This document shows positions 44,854 to 54,351 of a stretch of 60,946 nt of DNA, one piece after another; the first letter of the stretch is position 1, and each line of letters starts with the position of its first letter. Position numbers and translations under genes: made by a program. The notes under the pieces were generated by a model. That model saw nothing but the letters and a program-made list of their open reading frames with translations. It made no database searches and was not told where the DNA came from. This stretch comes from an uncultured Moraxellaceae bacterium (lineage in GTDB: Bacteria; Pseudomonadota; Gammaproteobacteria; Pseudomonadales; Moraxellaceae), in contig CAJXOR010000004.1 in the NCBI GenBank assembly GCA_913057715.1, positions 1-60,946 of the forward strand, in the 5' to 3' direction.

Positions 44854-47580
44854 TTAAGGCAGCTGAGTAACGGTAAGCCAAGGCTTACCCGCCCGATAAG
44901 CATGCAGCTTAACTTCTTCATCGCCAAATACGGCGGTGATCTGCCCGGCCTCTCGCAGGTTAATCAGGTGGGCATTTACCGCCTCAGTTTGAGCAAAATG
45001 TCTAGGTTGACTGCCTTGCGAGAGGTTTTGACTCAGCCGCTCTTTAGGGTTTTTAGATAAACCAGTGAGCTGCTCGGATTGCCAGCTCCAGCTCGGCGCT
45101 CGGCCTGTGAAGCTTAGCGCATGAACCAACCAATCCTTTTCAGTGGAGACACTGTCCAGCTCCTCAAGCACCTCTTTAGAAGTCGATGCTGGGAAAACCG
45201 TCATTTTGGCGTCTGGCAGTAGGCACATCTGCGCCAGTATCTGCACCGAGGTAGTTGCTTTGTCCGGCAGGAGCAGCGCCAATTGTTGGTTATCCTTTCT
45301 CCAGCTGACCACGCAGCCAGCCCCATCACCTGTATCTAGATCACCCCAAGGCGCCAAAAACTCAAGAGTGCCTGCACCAAAGCCGAGCCGCGTGCCCGAT
45401 TCGCATGTCGATGATAGGACGTCGTCGCTAAAAGACCCATCCGTCTGATTACTGATCACCCGATTAACTTGCAGCTCAGGCATGAGAGCGGTCAGCTGCT
45501 GCCAAGACGCGGTTTGCTGCGCTTCAGAGACGATCAGTCGCCAATGCTCGGAGCGCTGCAGGAGCTGCTGACTCAGCGAGGACAACTCATACGTCAAGTT
45601 TTTATCAGATTGACCGCCCAGCTTTGGTAGGTCACTGATCACCAGCCACGGCGTTTGGTTGGCGCTGATCAGCGCGGTGGCAGTAAAGCTTAAGCCGTCA
45701 AACACAATTAATTGATCAGGTTTGGGTTGTTTGGGGACCAGCACCAGTAAGATGAGCAGCAAGCCCATCAGCTTTGCTCTGCCGGTAAAAACCAACAGGA
45801 TAATCAATGCCAGTAGCGTCATCAGCAGCTCCATGCCAGTCCAGTCAGATTGTATCAAGGCGCTTGGCGTCAGCTTTTGCACCCAAAAAAGCAGCTGATC
45901 AAACTGGTCAATCAGCCAGATATTGGTCGTAAAGATCAAGTTGGCTGCGGCAGGCGACACGGCAAGCAGCAGATAGCCAAGCAGATTTAGGGGCACAACC
46001 ACCAAACCAATCACCGCGACGGCGATCAAGTTGGCGGGTATAGCAAGGGCAGAGAACTCCCCAAAAAAGCCCAGCGTAATCGGCAGCAGCAGAGCAAAAA
46101 TCATGGCCTGCACGATCACCGCGCGCGTAATCAGTGAGCGAAGCTTTGCCAGCATGGGCATTTGTCTATCTGACACATCGGCGTGGCCAGACAACATGCG
46201 GCTGATCATCATCAACGCGCTCACGCCGGCCAGTGACAACCAAAAACCCACCTCAAAAATACTGAGCGGACGTAAAAGTAAGATGATCGCGGCACAAAGC
46301 GCGAGGATCTGAGAAACACTCAGTGACCCCACGCGCAAACCTGCACCCGCTAGCGCAAACATGATCAATGTCCTAAGCGCAGGCACATCTAGGCCGCTCA
46401 GCCACGCATAAGCGCCAGCCGCCAAGATAGCGCCCGGTGCAATCCAGCTGCCCCGATCCATCAGGCGATAAGTGAGCGGCATCAGGTTCAGTAGTAGCTT
46501 GATCAACACTGAAAAAACCAGCGCAGCAAACAGCACGTGTGGCCCCGATATCGCCAGCAGGTGACTGATCCCAAAGTGCTGGTACAGCTCGGTGAGCTTG
46601 GGCTCAAGTACCCCTCGATCCCCTGTCAGTAACGATAAGCTCAGTCCGGACGCCTCCGGCTTGTTGGCCCAGACACCCAGCATCAGCTCGCGCAAATTCA
46701 TGCGATGCTGATTGACCTTGAGATTCAAGCGTTCAAACCAACCAAGCGTTGGATCGGACGCACTCAAGAAAACTTGGCCACCTGCCCGATAAGTGCTCAG
46801 CTCAGTCTCAGTGGAGTCAGCGCTCAAACCCAGTAAGGATGCAGTAACTTCAGCTCGCTCAATCTGCGCGCCCGCGTCTGCTATCTGCTGTGCCTCAAGC
46901 AGGTAACCTGTGGCTACGACTTCCTCTGGCAAGAGCCACTTCTCTTGGGAAAATGCCGGGCTAGCAGAGGATCGTATGGGGTTTAATTTGAGCTGCAATC
47001 GATACCACTGACCCAAAGCCTCGTGCGCCAGCGTCTCGCTTGAGCTGCCCAGATAAACCAACACCTTGGGCTGTCCGTTTAACCCTTGGATCCTTTGGGA
47101 CCCCAGGTCATAGCCCATCAGGGTAAATTCTTGGCGATAACCGCTTGGTGTTTGCGCAGGTAATCCCGTACTGATCGCGATCACATCAGCGGTCTGAGGC
47201 AGCCAAAGCCGGCTCTCTAGGTTACTGTCGATTGCGCGCTCTATCTGGTTTGCGCCGAGCAAAAAACCAGCAAAGAGCAATACCGCGATCACGCTTTTGC
47301 GGCTCTTAAAAACCCACCCGACCATCACAGTGATCAGCAGCAAAACCACGCTTTCAAGCAGGCTAAGCTCAGGCAACTTACCCAGCGTCAGTACGCCTAG
47401 GCAAAACCCAGCCGCAACTAGGCTTACCGCTGTGCTGGCGGCAAAAGCAGGTGCTGTCGAGCGTTTAAGCAGATGAAAATCCAGAGGTTTTCTGGGGTCT
47501 TTGGTGCGCGGAGTTTTAGATTTGAGTACCGGTTGGTTTCTAGCAGTGTCACTAGAGCTGGGCAATTGGGACTGTGACAT
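44854..47580 (-). CDS. comEC: ComEC/Rec2-like DNA uptake channel, C-terminal domain degenerate
   Basis: A 908-residue polytopic protein matching ComEC: an N-terminal OB-like region (~110-220), then the competence domain (~300-590) with HFGISHLLAISGPHVLFAA, in place of the common LAISGLHVG, and many helices. ComEC moves single-stranded DNA across the inner membrane in natural transformation. The C-terminal metallo-beta-lactamase-like region (~640-860) lacks the SHxDxDHxGG metal motif; LPKLGGQSDKN stands where it would be expected. No other competence gene is nearby. Whether it still works in uptake is open. Confidence 0.85.
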   Translation of the reverse strand: MSQSQLPSSSDTARNQPVLKSKTPRTKDPRKPLDFHLLKRSTAPAFAASTAVSLVAAGFCLGVLTLGKLPELSLLESVVLLLITVMVGWVFKSRKSVIAVLLFAGFLLGANQIERAIDSNLESRLWLPQTADVIAISTGLPAQTPSGYRQEFTLMGYDLGSQRIQGLNGQPKVLVYLGSSSETLAHEALGQWYRLQLKLNPIRSSASPAFSQEKWLLPEEVVATGYLLEAQQIADAGAQIERAEVTASLLGLSADSTETELSTYRAGGQVFLSASDPTLGWFERLNLKVNQHRMNLRELMLGVWANKPEASGLSLSLLTGDRGVLEPKLTELYQHFGISHLLAISGPHVLFAALVFSVLIKLLLNLMPLTYRLMDRGSWIAPGAILAAGAYAWLSGLDVPALRTLIMFALAGAGLRVGSLSVSQILALCAAIILLLRPLSIFEVGFWLSLAGVSALMMISRMLSGHADVSDRQMPMLAKLRSLITRAVIVQAMIFALLLPITLGFFGEFSALAIPANLIAVAVIGLVVVPLNLLGYLLLAVSPAAANLIFTTNIWLIDQFDQLLFWVQKLTPSALIQSDWTGMELLMTLLALIILLVFTGRAKLMGLLLILLVLVPKQPKPDQLIVFDGLSFTATALISANQTPWLVISDLPKLGGQSDKNLTYELSSLSQQLLQRSEHWRLIVSEAQQTASWQQLTALMPELQVNRVISNQTDGSFSDDVLSSTCESGTRLGFGAGTLEFLAPWGDLDTGDGAGCVVSWRKDNQQLALLLPDKATTSVQILAQMCLLPDAKMTVFPASTSKEVLEELDSVSTEKDWLVHALSFTGRAPSWSWQSEQLTGLSKNPKERLSQNLSQGSQPRHFAQTEAVNAHLINLREAGQITAVFGDEEVKLHAYRAGKPWLTVTQLP

Positions 47581-47694
47581 CTATGCATCACTCATGTGCA
47601 TCACTCAATTTTTATTGTTAGGGAGCCACTGATGAGGCTTCTCGTGCATGGTTCTGTTTTTTATCTACCTTGGCTAAGATAAGTCTACATCAGC

Positions 47695-47739
47695 AAAAAG
47701 CCTCAAAGCAGCTAAAGATCAACCGATTTGAGGCTTTTT
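47695..47739. terminator. Bidirectional terminator after lolD
   Basis: Arms AAAAAGCCTCAAA (47695-47707) and TTTGAGGCTTTTT (47727-47739) are perfectly complementary with a 19-base loop. It follows the lolD stop on the minus strand and precedes comEC. Confidence 0.8.
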
Positions 47740-47758
47740 AAATATCAATCAAACTGAG

Positions 47759-48469
47759 TTAAGCCCAGCCACCGTCCTGCAGCATCTTGACCGAACCCAT
47801 GTGCTTGGCGAGTGAATCATCGTGAGTAACCAGCACCAGCGCCAAATCATGCTCTTGTTGCAGCGCTGAGAGCATCTCAAACACACTCATGGCGTTGGTG
47901 TGATCCAAGTTGCCGGTCGGCTCATCCGCCAGAAGCAACTTAGGCTGATTCACCAGCGCTCGCGCGATCGCAACGCGCTGGCGCTCACCGCCTGACAACA
48001 TGCCGGGTTTGTGATTTTCACGGTGAGAAAGTCCCACTTCTTTAAGTTTTTGAGCGGCGATCGCTCTGACCTCGTCCAGCGCTATGTCTCCGGCAATTAA
48101 CAGCGGCATGGCGACATTTTCAAGGGCGCAAAACTCTGGCAACAGATGGTGGAACTGATACACAAAACCGATATCTGAGTTCCTGGTCTGACACAGATCC
48201 GCCTCGCTCAAACCGCTTACCTGTTTGCCTGAGATCAACACCTCGCCGCTGCTGGGCTCATCAAGGCCGCCAAGCAAGTGCAAAAGCGTACTCTTGCCTG
48301 ATCCACTCGCCCCCATGATTGCAAGCGACTCACCTTTTAAAACCTTAAGGTTCAGCTGGTCGATCACGCGGATTTGACTGGCGCCATCTGCAAAGGTTTT
48401 GCACAAGTTGCGCGCTTCTAAAACCGGATCTACCGAACTCACCGGATTGCTCATAACAGCCTCACTCAT
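47759..48469 (-). CDS. lolD: Lipoprotein-releasing ABC transporter ATPase LolD
   Basis: ATPase that powers release of outer-membrane lipoproteins from the inner membrane to LolA. Walker A GASGSGKST, Q-loop VYQFHHLLPEF, signature LSGGERQRVAIARAL, Walker B LLADEPTG and the H-loop VTHD are all present. The ATG at 48469 overlaps the permease gene by eight bases; a second ATG at 48454 with GAGG upstream is also possible. Confidence 0.95.
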   Translation of the reverse strand: MSEAVMSNPVSSVDPVLEARNLCKTFADGASQIRVIDQLNLKVLKGESLAIMGASGSGKSTLLHLLGGLDEPSSGEVLISGKQVSGLSEADLCQTRNSDIGFVYQFHHLLPEFCALENVAMPLLIAGDIALDEVRAIAAQKLKEVGLSHRENHKPGMLSGGERQRVAIARALVNQPKLLLADEPTGNLDHTNAMSVFEMLSALQQEHDLALVLVTHDDSLAKHMGSVKMLQDGGWA

Positions 48470-49712
48470 AGCGCAGTGCCTCAGCAGGTTTGACCTTGGC
48501 CGCACGGGCAGCCGGATAAATCGTGGCCAGAAAACTCAAGGTGATGGTAGCTGAGCACACCAGTGCCACGTCAAACCAATCCAGTTTTGAGGGCAGATAA
48601 TTAATAAAGTAAGCATCGAGTAGATTCAGCCCCAGCCCAGTATTCACCCAAGCAAAAAAGTCACTGATCGTCAGCGCAAAGATTACCCCAAACACTCCAC
48701 CAATCAAGGTGCCAGTCAGTCCCACGATCACCCCTTGAATCATAAACACACGGCGGATCAACCTTGGTGTCGCCCCCATGGTTCGAAGGATCGCGATATC
48801 GGATTGCTTTTCGCTCACCGCCATAACTAAGCTTGACACGATATTAAACGCCGCCACCAAGATGATGAAAAACAGCAGCAATCCAACCATGGCTTTTTCC
48901 ATCTTAATCGCGCCAAACAGATTGCCGTGAGTCTGCGTCCAGTCAGCCGGATACAGCGGCATGCCCGACACATCAACTAGGTTGAGCGCAGCCTGAGGAG
49001 CCTGAAAAATGTCCTCAAGCTTCATCCTCACCCCTTGAGCGCCGTCAGGGAGTCTGAGCAGTGTCGATGCGTCGTTTAAGCTGATATAGACGATGGATGA
49101 GTCCACTTCAGGGCTGATATTAAAAACCCCAGTGATGGTGAAGCGCTTAAAGCGCGGCACCACGCCAGCCGCTGAGGCTGAGGCTTCTGGCAACACCATG
49201 GTGATCTTATCGCCGATGGATAAGCCCAAACCGCGTGCTAGCTGCTCACCCACCACCATAGAGAAGGGCGCCAGATCCAGTGATTCGAGTGAGCCATCGA
49301 TCATGTGATCGCCCAAGATCGAGACTCGGTTCTCAAAAACCGGCTCGATCCCGTTGATCAGGGCGCCGGTTACTTGGCCGTTGGCGGTGAGCATGCCCTG
49401 CATCTGGGTAAATGGCGCCGCGCCAAGGACATTTGGCTGATCTTCTGCAATCTCAACCAGTGGCTGCCAATCACTGATCAGATCAGGGCTGTACACACTG
49501 GCCTGAGAAACCGTGCCCAAAATTCGGGTGCGCAGTTCATAGTCAAAACCGTTCATGACCGATAGTACGGTGATCAGCACGGCAACGCCGAGCATCAGCC
49601 CCAAAGTCGAGATGAGCGAGATAAACGATAAAAACCGGTTGTTTTTTTCAGCGCGGGTGTATCGCATGCCCAAATACAAGCTGAGCGGGCGAAACATCGA
49701 AGGTTTTTTCAT
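48462..49712 (-). CDS. Lipoprotein-releasing permease (LolC/LolE/LolF type)
   Basis: A 416-residue MacB-fold permease with one helix near residue 28-50, a large periplasmic domain (~50-270) and three C-terminal helices, ending ATIYPAARAAKVKPAEALRYE as in LolC/E. Only one permease gene accompanies lolD, so the organism may use a homodimeric LolF-type system rather than LolC plus LolE. No second copy is seen in this window. The start could also be the ATG at 49697; neither has a good ribosome binding site. Confidence 0.9.
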   Translation of the reverse strand: MKKPSMFRPLSLYLGMRYTRAEKNNRFLSFISLISTLGLMLGVAVLITVLSVMNGFDYELRTRILGTVSQASVYSPDLISDWQPLVEIAEDQPNVLGAAPFTQMQGMLTANGQVTGALINGIEPVFENRVSILGDHMIDGSLESLDLAPFSMVVGEQLARGLGLSIGDKITMVLPEASASAAGVVPRFKRFTITGVFNISPEVDSSIVYISLNDASTLLRLPDGAQGVRMKLEDIFQAPQAALNLVDVSGMPLYPADWTQTHGNLFGAIKMEKAMVGLLLFFIILVAAFNIVSSLVMAVSEKQSDIAILRTMGATPRLIRRVFMIQGVIVGLTGTLIGGVFGVIFALTISDFFAWVNTGLGLNLLDAYFINYLPSKLDWFDVALVCSATITLSFLATIYPAARAAKVKPAEALRYE

Positions 49713-50070
49713 GAAGCCAGTCTCAGGCCATGGATCAGGGGCGCTATACTAGCATGAGCGAGGCACGCAGCTGCGCAGTTTGCCGTAGCGCTTTGGTTGC
49801 TTAATTTTAAAGATCGCTCAATCCTCAATATTCCTCCTTTTAAGAGCACTCCAAGTCTTAATAGTTCAATTCTTAGCGTTATGCTAGCTATGAGAATTTG
49901 AAGGTTTAGCTTTAGGGTTGCTAAGAGATCTAACACTCAAGCTGAGATCTTCGGCTCACAACTCCAATTAAAAGCTTGGTAAGTTTGCAAGTCTCTGAAA
50001 CAGCTCCCTTTAAAAACTTGCTTGAGGCCTCATATAAGCTTTATGCACGACTTAAGCCAAGCGAGAACCC
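49713..50070. promoter_or_regulatory. Intergenic stretch with candidate promoter for the 315-aa gene
   Basis: No gene is visible in these 358 bases. On the plus strand TTAAAA (50010-50015) and TATAAG (50033-50038) are spaced by 17 bp, a plausible sigma-70 promoter starting transcription about 25 bases before the ATG at 50071. The rest holds no repeat or RNA gene that I can support. Confidence 0.4.
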
Positions 50071-51018
50071 ATGACTGATACTGAGCACGCAACCGCCAAC
50101 ACTCATCACCAAAAGCCCGCTCAAACCAAAAACAAAAGCATCACGTTGTCTCAAGGCTTTCCGGGTCATGAAGCGCACTGGCGAGCCTTAATTGGCGATC
50201 AAGCCCCCACAGAGTGGATACACCAAGCACTTGAGGAAGTCAGCGCCCAAAGTCCCACTGATTCAGCTAAGTTCTGCTTGCTATCCAACCATCAAGCAAT
50301 TTCAACCCAGTTAGTCTTTGAGCTGAGCGATCAAGCTGAACCCAGCCGCTTAGTGTTTGCCGTGCCTGCCATCGGATCACCTCACCGCTATCAGGCTCAA
50401 TTACTCAAAATTTGGGGGACACCGTTAGCCGAACAGTCTTTACTGGAGCTAGATTTGGGCGGCGATATCAAAGTGTTTGCCTATAATCTTGATCACCTTC
50501 GCCAGAAACTCGACTGGAATCAGATCGAACATCTTGAAGTCAGTTTGTCTGGTCTGGCTCTGGATCTTGAGTGTTCCGAGGAGGGGCAACTGCTGCACAT
50601 ACGTGACGCCAAAAGTATCGAGCAGCACCGGGCACTGATTGAAATCTTACTGCAAAACGAAGCGCACCTGCCAAGTGATTCTCGGGCAAAGATTAAGGCC
50701 TTAATCGATGAAGGGAAGCTTCCAAAAGAACCCATCACCCTGAGCCTAGATCAGATGTGCGCCTATCTGTACAGTGATGAATTGGGCCAGCAAGATGAGG
50801 CCTGGTGCCGCGGAGAGGTCATTGGCAAACAATTAGTTACAATTTTTTCTAAAAACTTCTTGTTACTAGATATAGTGGTTTTGAGAGATCCGGACACACT
50901 ACCTGTGGTAATAAGGATAGCTGTAAACGAAGATTTAGCACCTAAACCCTTAAAAGTAGGGGATTTTGTTCAGGGCAATATTTGGCTACAAGCCAGTATC
51001 TGTGTTAAACCTGGTTAA
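50071..51018 (+). CDS. Unknown 315-residue protein
   Basis: I do not recognise this protein. It has no signal peptide or membrane helix. Residues 1-30 are polar, ~31-245 look like a soluble alpha/beta region with a charged helical segment around 195-240, and the end (VGDFVQGNIWLQASI) looks like a closing beta strand pair. From codon 251 (base 50821) codon use changes: ATA x3, GTA x3, CTA x3, AGA and AGG appear within about 65 codons, whereas these are scarce before. This may mark a joined or transferred segment. A weak GAG stands before the ATG. It is followed by a small membrane protein gene. Confidence 0.75.
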   Translation: MTDTEHATANTHHQKPAQTKNKSITLSQGFPGHEAHWRALIGDQAPTEWIHQALEEVSAQSPTDSAKFCLLSNHQAISTQLVFELSDQAEPSRLVFAVPAIGSPHRYQAQLLKIWGTPLAEQSLLELDLGGDIKVFAYNLDHLRQKLDWNQIEHLEVSLSGLALDLECSEEGQLLHIRDAKSIEQHRALIEILLQNEAHLPSDSRAKIKALIDEGKLPKEPITLSLDQMCAYLYSDELGQQDEAWCRGEVIGKQLVTIFSKNFLLLDIVVLRDPDTLPVVIRIAVNEDLAPKPLKVGDFVQGNIWLQASICVKPG

Positions 51019-51049
51019 ATTTTGTACAAATCACCGATTTGGTGCACTT

Positions 51050-51244
51050 ATGATCCCAGCTCAACCAGTTACGAAAACCAGTGACACGCAAGCGCCAGCC
51101 GTGGAACACCCTAAAACTTTGATGGGTTTTTTATCACAGATAACTGGCCTGAAATTGGGCAAAGAGCCCACCCTTCATGAGTACTGTTTCAACGCTGTTT
51201 TTTTCTCAGCAGGAGCACTGATGATGATCGGGGTCTTTCACTAA
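51050..51244 (+). CDS. Hypothetical 64-residue membrane protein
   Basis: A short open frame with one hydrophobic segment at its C-terminus (FNAVFFSAGALMMIGVF, ~47-63) after a polar N-terminus containing GFLSQITGLKLGKEPTLHEYC. The ATG at 51050 lies 31 bases after the preceding gene. No strong ribosome binding site is seen, so reality of the gene is uncertain; composition resembles coding DNA. Confidence 0.5.
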   Translation: MIPAQPVTKTSDTQAPAVEHPKTLMGFLSQITGLKLGKEPTLHEYCFNAVFFSAGALMMIGVFH

Positions 51245-51386
51245 TCGAGATCTTTCACTAATCAGTTTGCTTCCAACAACAAACTCAATCATCAGATCGA
51301 TCAACTTCTAAGCACTATCCAAAAGCCTGCACTCGTTCCAGGCTTTTCACATTCAATCCAAGCGCATCTAGAGCACTCACCTCACC

Positions 51387-51785
51387 CTAAGGTAGGGTGA
51401 TCGCTTTTACCTGCTCCAAGAGCGCTTTGTGCTGAGCAGTTGGCTTAAAAGATTGGGCGGCCATCAACTGAGTGATGTCACCCTGCACTCGAACCCGTCC
51501 CGTCATAAACCGCTCAATCAAATCTGAAGGGTCCTGGTCTATCAACGCCATCTTGAGAGCAGAGGCATCATCCACGCATACCGTCGTAGTCGCGTCACTG
51601 ACCGGGGTGCGATAAAACAAACCCCCTTTGAGCGCGAACTTCTTAGGCGCGTCTGGCTCATCAACCTCAAAATTGATACACAGTGCCGCAATCTTGGAGG
51701 GTAGTTGCAACTCTCCGTGCTGCTCTATCAGTTGCTCCAACTGATCAAACCAAGCATCGCTTAAAAACTCTTGTTGGGCGGCCAT
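51387..51785 (-). CDS. SCP2 sterol-carrier-domain protein
   Basis: A 132-residue single-domain protein matching the SCP2 sterol/lipid-binding fold: FEVDEPDAPKKFALKGG, a central hydrophobic strand-helix region, and the family end block ERFMTGRVRVQGDITQLMAAQ. SCP2 proteins bind acyl lipids in a hydrophobic tunnel. GGAG five bases before the ATG at 51785 fixes the start over an upstream TTG. It is divergent from ccoN. Confidence 0.8.
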   Translation of the reverse strand: MAAQQEFLSDAWFDQLEQLIEQHGELQLPSKIAALCINFEVDEPDAPKKFALKGGLFYRTPVSDATTTVCVDDASALKMALIDQDPSDLIERFMTGRVRVQGDITQLMAAQSFKPTAQHKALLEQVKAITLP

Positions 51786-51888
51786 AAATCTCCAAAACTC
51801 AGACAATAATCAACCTGATCGGTCGGGGGATTTACCATAGCACGCTTTATCGCAGTCGCCGAGTACAGGATCTAATCACCTGATATTC

Positions 51889-51911
51889 CCTGCAAATGGG
51901 CATTTTGCAGG
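51889..51911. promoter_or_regulatory. Palindrome upstream of ccoN
   Basis: CCTGCAAA and TTTGCAGG form a perfect 8-bp inverted repeat around TGGGCAT, 137 bases before ccoN and 104 bases before the SCP2 start. Its TGCAAA...CATTTTGCA core resembles the palindrome at 17083-17105. No TTGAT-N4-ATCAA FNR/ANR box was found in this gap. Confidence 0.4.
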
Positions 51912-52048
51912 ATGATTTTGTAAAGGGGCTGGTGTAAACTAAGCGCCAAATCGCTCATAGATTGACTAAGCGAGCTAGTTTAGCGCTTGTAGGCTTGAGC
52001 GTTTCTTTTGTGTATCCCTAAGTACACCCCCAATTAAGGACATGCTGC

Positions 52049-53527
52049 ATGAGTGCACCCTCTTTAGTTACCAACAACTCCACACTATCCAATACAGCAT
52101 TGGGTTATGAAAATGAGCTGATCAAGCTTTTCACCATAGCCGCTGTGTTCTGGGGAATTGTTGGTATGAGTCTGGGCGTTTATATCGCCTGTCAGCTGGC
52201 TTTTCCTGAGTTCATGAGCTGGCAGCAATCTTGGCTACACTTTGGCCGGATTCGCCCGCTGCACACGAACGCAGTGATCTTTGCCTTCGGGGGAAATGCC
52301 CTCTTTGCAACTTCTTACTACATTGTTCAGCGCACCTCTAAGCGCAAACTTTACTCGCCTTACCTGGCCTGGTTTACCTTTTGGGGTTGGCAAGCCGTCC
52401 TGATTGGTGCGGTGATTACCCTACCCATGGGCATGACCAGCACCAAAGAGTACGCTGAGCTTGAGTGGCCCATCGATATCCTGATTGCGCTGGTGTGGTT
52501 CAGCTATGCCGTGGTGTTTTTTGGCACACTCATTAACCGCAAAACCTCGCACATCTATGTGGCCAACTGGTTTTTCGCTGCGTTTATCATCACGATTGGA
52601 CTGCTGCACGTGGTCAACTCGATGGCGGTTCCACTGTCGGCATTTAAATCTTACTCACTGTTTAGCGGCGCAACCGATGCGATGATCCAGTGGTGGTACG
52701 GACACAATGCGGTTGGTTTTTATCTAACCGCCGCTTTTCTGGGGATGATGTACTACTTCATCCCGATTCAGGCACAGCGCCCCATCTACTCGTATCGCCT
52801 ATCGATCGTTCACTTCTGGGCGCTGATCGCAGCTTACATGTGGGCTGGTGCTCACCACTTGCACTACTCTGCCCTACCAGACTGGACTCAGTCTCTTGGT
52901 ATGGTGTTCTCACTGATTTTGTTTGCACCCAGCTGGGGCGGCATGATTAACGGCGTGCTCACGCTGTCTGGCCAGTGGGACAAACTGCGCACCGATCCGA
53001 TCTTGAAGTTCTTGATTGTGGCGCTGTCTTTCTATGCCATGTCGACCTTTGAAGGTCCCATGATGTCAATTAAGACGGTTAACGCCTTGTCGCACAACAC
53101 CGACTGGACCATCGGCCACGTTCACTCAGGTGCTTTGGGTTGGGTGGGTATGATCACCATCGGCTCGCTATACGTGCTGATTCCACGAGTGTTTAACCGC
53201 AAGAGCATGTACTCAATCTCATTGATCAATCGCCACTTTCAGTTGGCTGTCACCGGGACTCTTTTTTACATCGTCTCCATGTGGATCTCAGGGATTGGAC
53301 AGGGCTGGATGTGGCGTGCAACCGACACCGACGGTTCTCTGATTTATAGCTTCGTACAAGTGGTTGAGTTTTCACACTGGCCTTATGTGGGACGCGCTTT
53401 TGGTGGTTTCTTATATGTGAGCGGTATGTTCATCATGGCTTACAACTTCTATAAAACCGTGACTGCCACTGAGCTTCAGGAAGATGAAGTTTCTGAAACT
53501 CAAGCCACTCACACGACCAGCGCTTAA
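52049..53527 (+). CDS. ccoN: cbb3-type cytochrome c oxidase subunit I
   Basis: Catalytic heme-copper subunit of the high-affinity cbb3 oxidase, 492 residues with about twelve helices. Heme and copper ligand histidines are seen in [29 protein letters not shown] and [11 protein letters not shown]. Reduces O2 with electrons from CcoO/CcoP and pumps protons. Starts the ccoNOQP operon; AAGGA lies upstream of the ATG. Confidence 0.97.
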   Translation: MSAPSLVTNNSTLSNTALGYENELIKLFTIAAVFWGIVGMSLGVYIACQLAFPEFMSWQQSWLHFGRIRPLHTNAVIFAFGGNALFATSYYIVQRTSKRKLYSPYLAWFTFWGWQAVLIGAVITLPMGMTSTKEYAELEWPIDILIALVWFSYAVVFFGTLINRKTSHIYVANWFFAAFIITIGLLHVVNSMAVPLSAFKSYSLFSGATDAMIQWWYGHNAVGFYLTAAFLGMMYYFIPIQAQRPIYSYRLSIVHFWALIAAYMWAGAHHLHYSALPDWTQSLGMVFSLILFAPSWGGMINGVLTLSGQWDKLRTDPILKFLIVALSFYAMSTFEGPMMSIKTVNALSHNTDWTIGHVHSGALGWVGMITIGSLYVLIPRVFNRKSMYSISLINRHFQLAVTGTLFYIVSMWISGIGQGWMWRATDTDGSLIYSFVQVVEFSHWPYVGRAFGGFLYVSGMFIMAYNFYKTVTATELQEDEVSETQATHTTSA

Positions 53528-53539
53528 GGAGAGTTCAAC

Positions 53540-54160
53540 ATGGCTGGATCAGCTCACGAGATTGTCGAAAAAAACACTGGTTTATTGGTGGTCTTTATCA
53601 TGGTGGCAATCAGTTTTGCGACCTTGGTTGAGATCGTACCGCTGATGTACCAAAAAGATCTAAACAACCCTGTTCCAAGCATGAAACCTTGGAGCGCGCT
53701 TGAGATGGAAGGCCGAGATATCTATATCCGTGAAGGCTGCCACGTTTGTCACACACAAATGGTTCGCCCGCTGCGTGCTGAGGTTGAGCGCTATGGTCCT
53801 TACTCTCGTGCCGGAGAGTCTACTTGGGATCACCCCTTCCTTTGGGGCTCAAAACGCACCGGGCCAGATTTGGCTCGAGTTGGCGGCCGCTACTCTGACG
53901 ACTGGCAGCGCCAGCACTTAATTAATCCACGCTCGCTCGTGCCTGAGTCGGTCATGCCAGCCTATCCTTGGCTTGCTGAAACTACGCTTGATGGTGAACA
54001 GACTGCCGCTAAACTTAATCTGTTTAAGACTCGCTTTGGGCTACCTTACTCAGATACTCAGATTGAATTGGCAAAAGATGAAGTTCAAGGCAAAACTGAG
54101 TTAGACGCACTGGTAGCTTATCTGCAACAACTCGGTCACGCTATGAAGGGTCAGCGCTGA
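53540..54160 (+). CDS. ccoO: cbb3-type cytochrome c oxidase subunit II
   Basis: Membrane-anchored monoheme cytochrome c of the cbb3 oxidase. One N-terminal helix (~13-35) is followed by the heme motif CHVCHTQM near residue 67 and a distal Met ligand region ([11 protein letters not shown]). Heme attachment would depend on the ccm system whose late genes lie in this window. AGGAG precedes the ATG. Confidence 0.97.
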   Translation: MAGSAHEIVEKNTGLLVVFIMVAISFATLVEIVPLMYQKDLNNPVPSMKPWSALEMEGRDIYIREGCHVCHTQMVRPLRAEVERYGPYSRAGESTWDHPFLWGSKRTGPDLARVGGRYSDDWQRQHLINPRSLVPESVMPAYPWLAETTLDGEQTAAKLNLFKTRFGLPYSDTQIELAKDEVQGKTELDALVAYLQQLGHAMKGQR

Positions 54161-54351
54161 TGGACTGGGGTCTTTATCACAGTATTGCTACCGTAGCTGC
54201 CTTTATCAGCTTCATTGGTGTTTGTTGGTGGGCCTACTCACCCAAAAACAAAAAGCGCTTTCAACAAGACGCTCAGCTGGTTTTTGACGACCCAGCCGAG
54301 TCAGATCAACAAGATCAAGATGATCAACCGACTGGAGACAGACATTCATGA
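54160..54351 (+). CDS. ccoQ: cbb3-type oxidase small subunit CcoQ
   Basis: A 63-residue protein with one helix (~8-27) ending in the WAYSPKNKKRFQQDA motif of CcoQ. It stabilises the complex. Its ATG shares one base with the ccoO stop (TGATG) and its stop overlaps the ccoP start (ATGA). Confidence 0.92.
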   Translation: MDWGLYHSIATVAAFISFIGVCWWAYSPKNKKRFQQDAQLVFDDPAESDQQDQDDQPTGDRHS

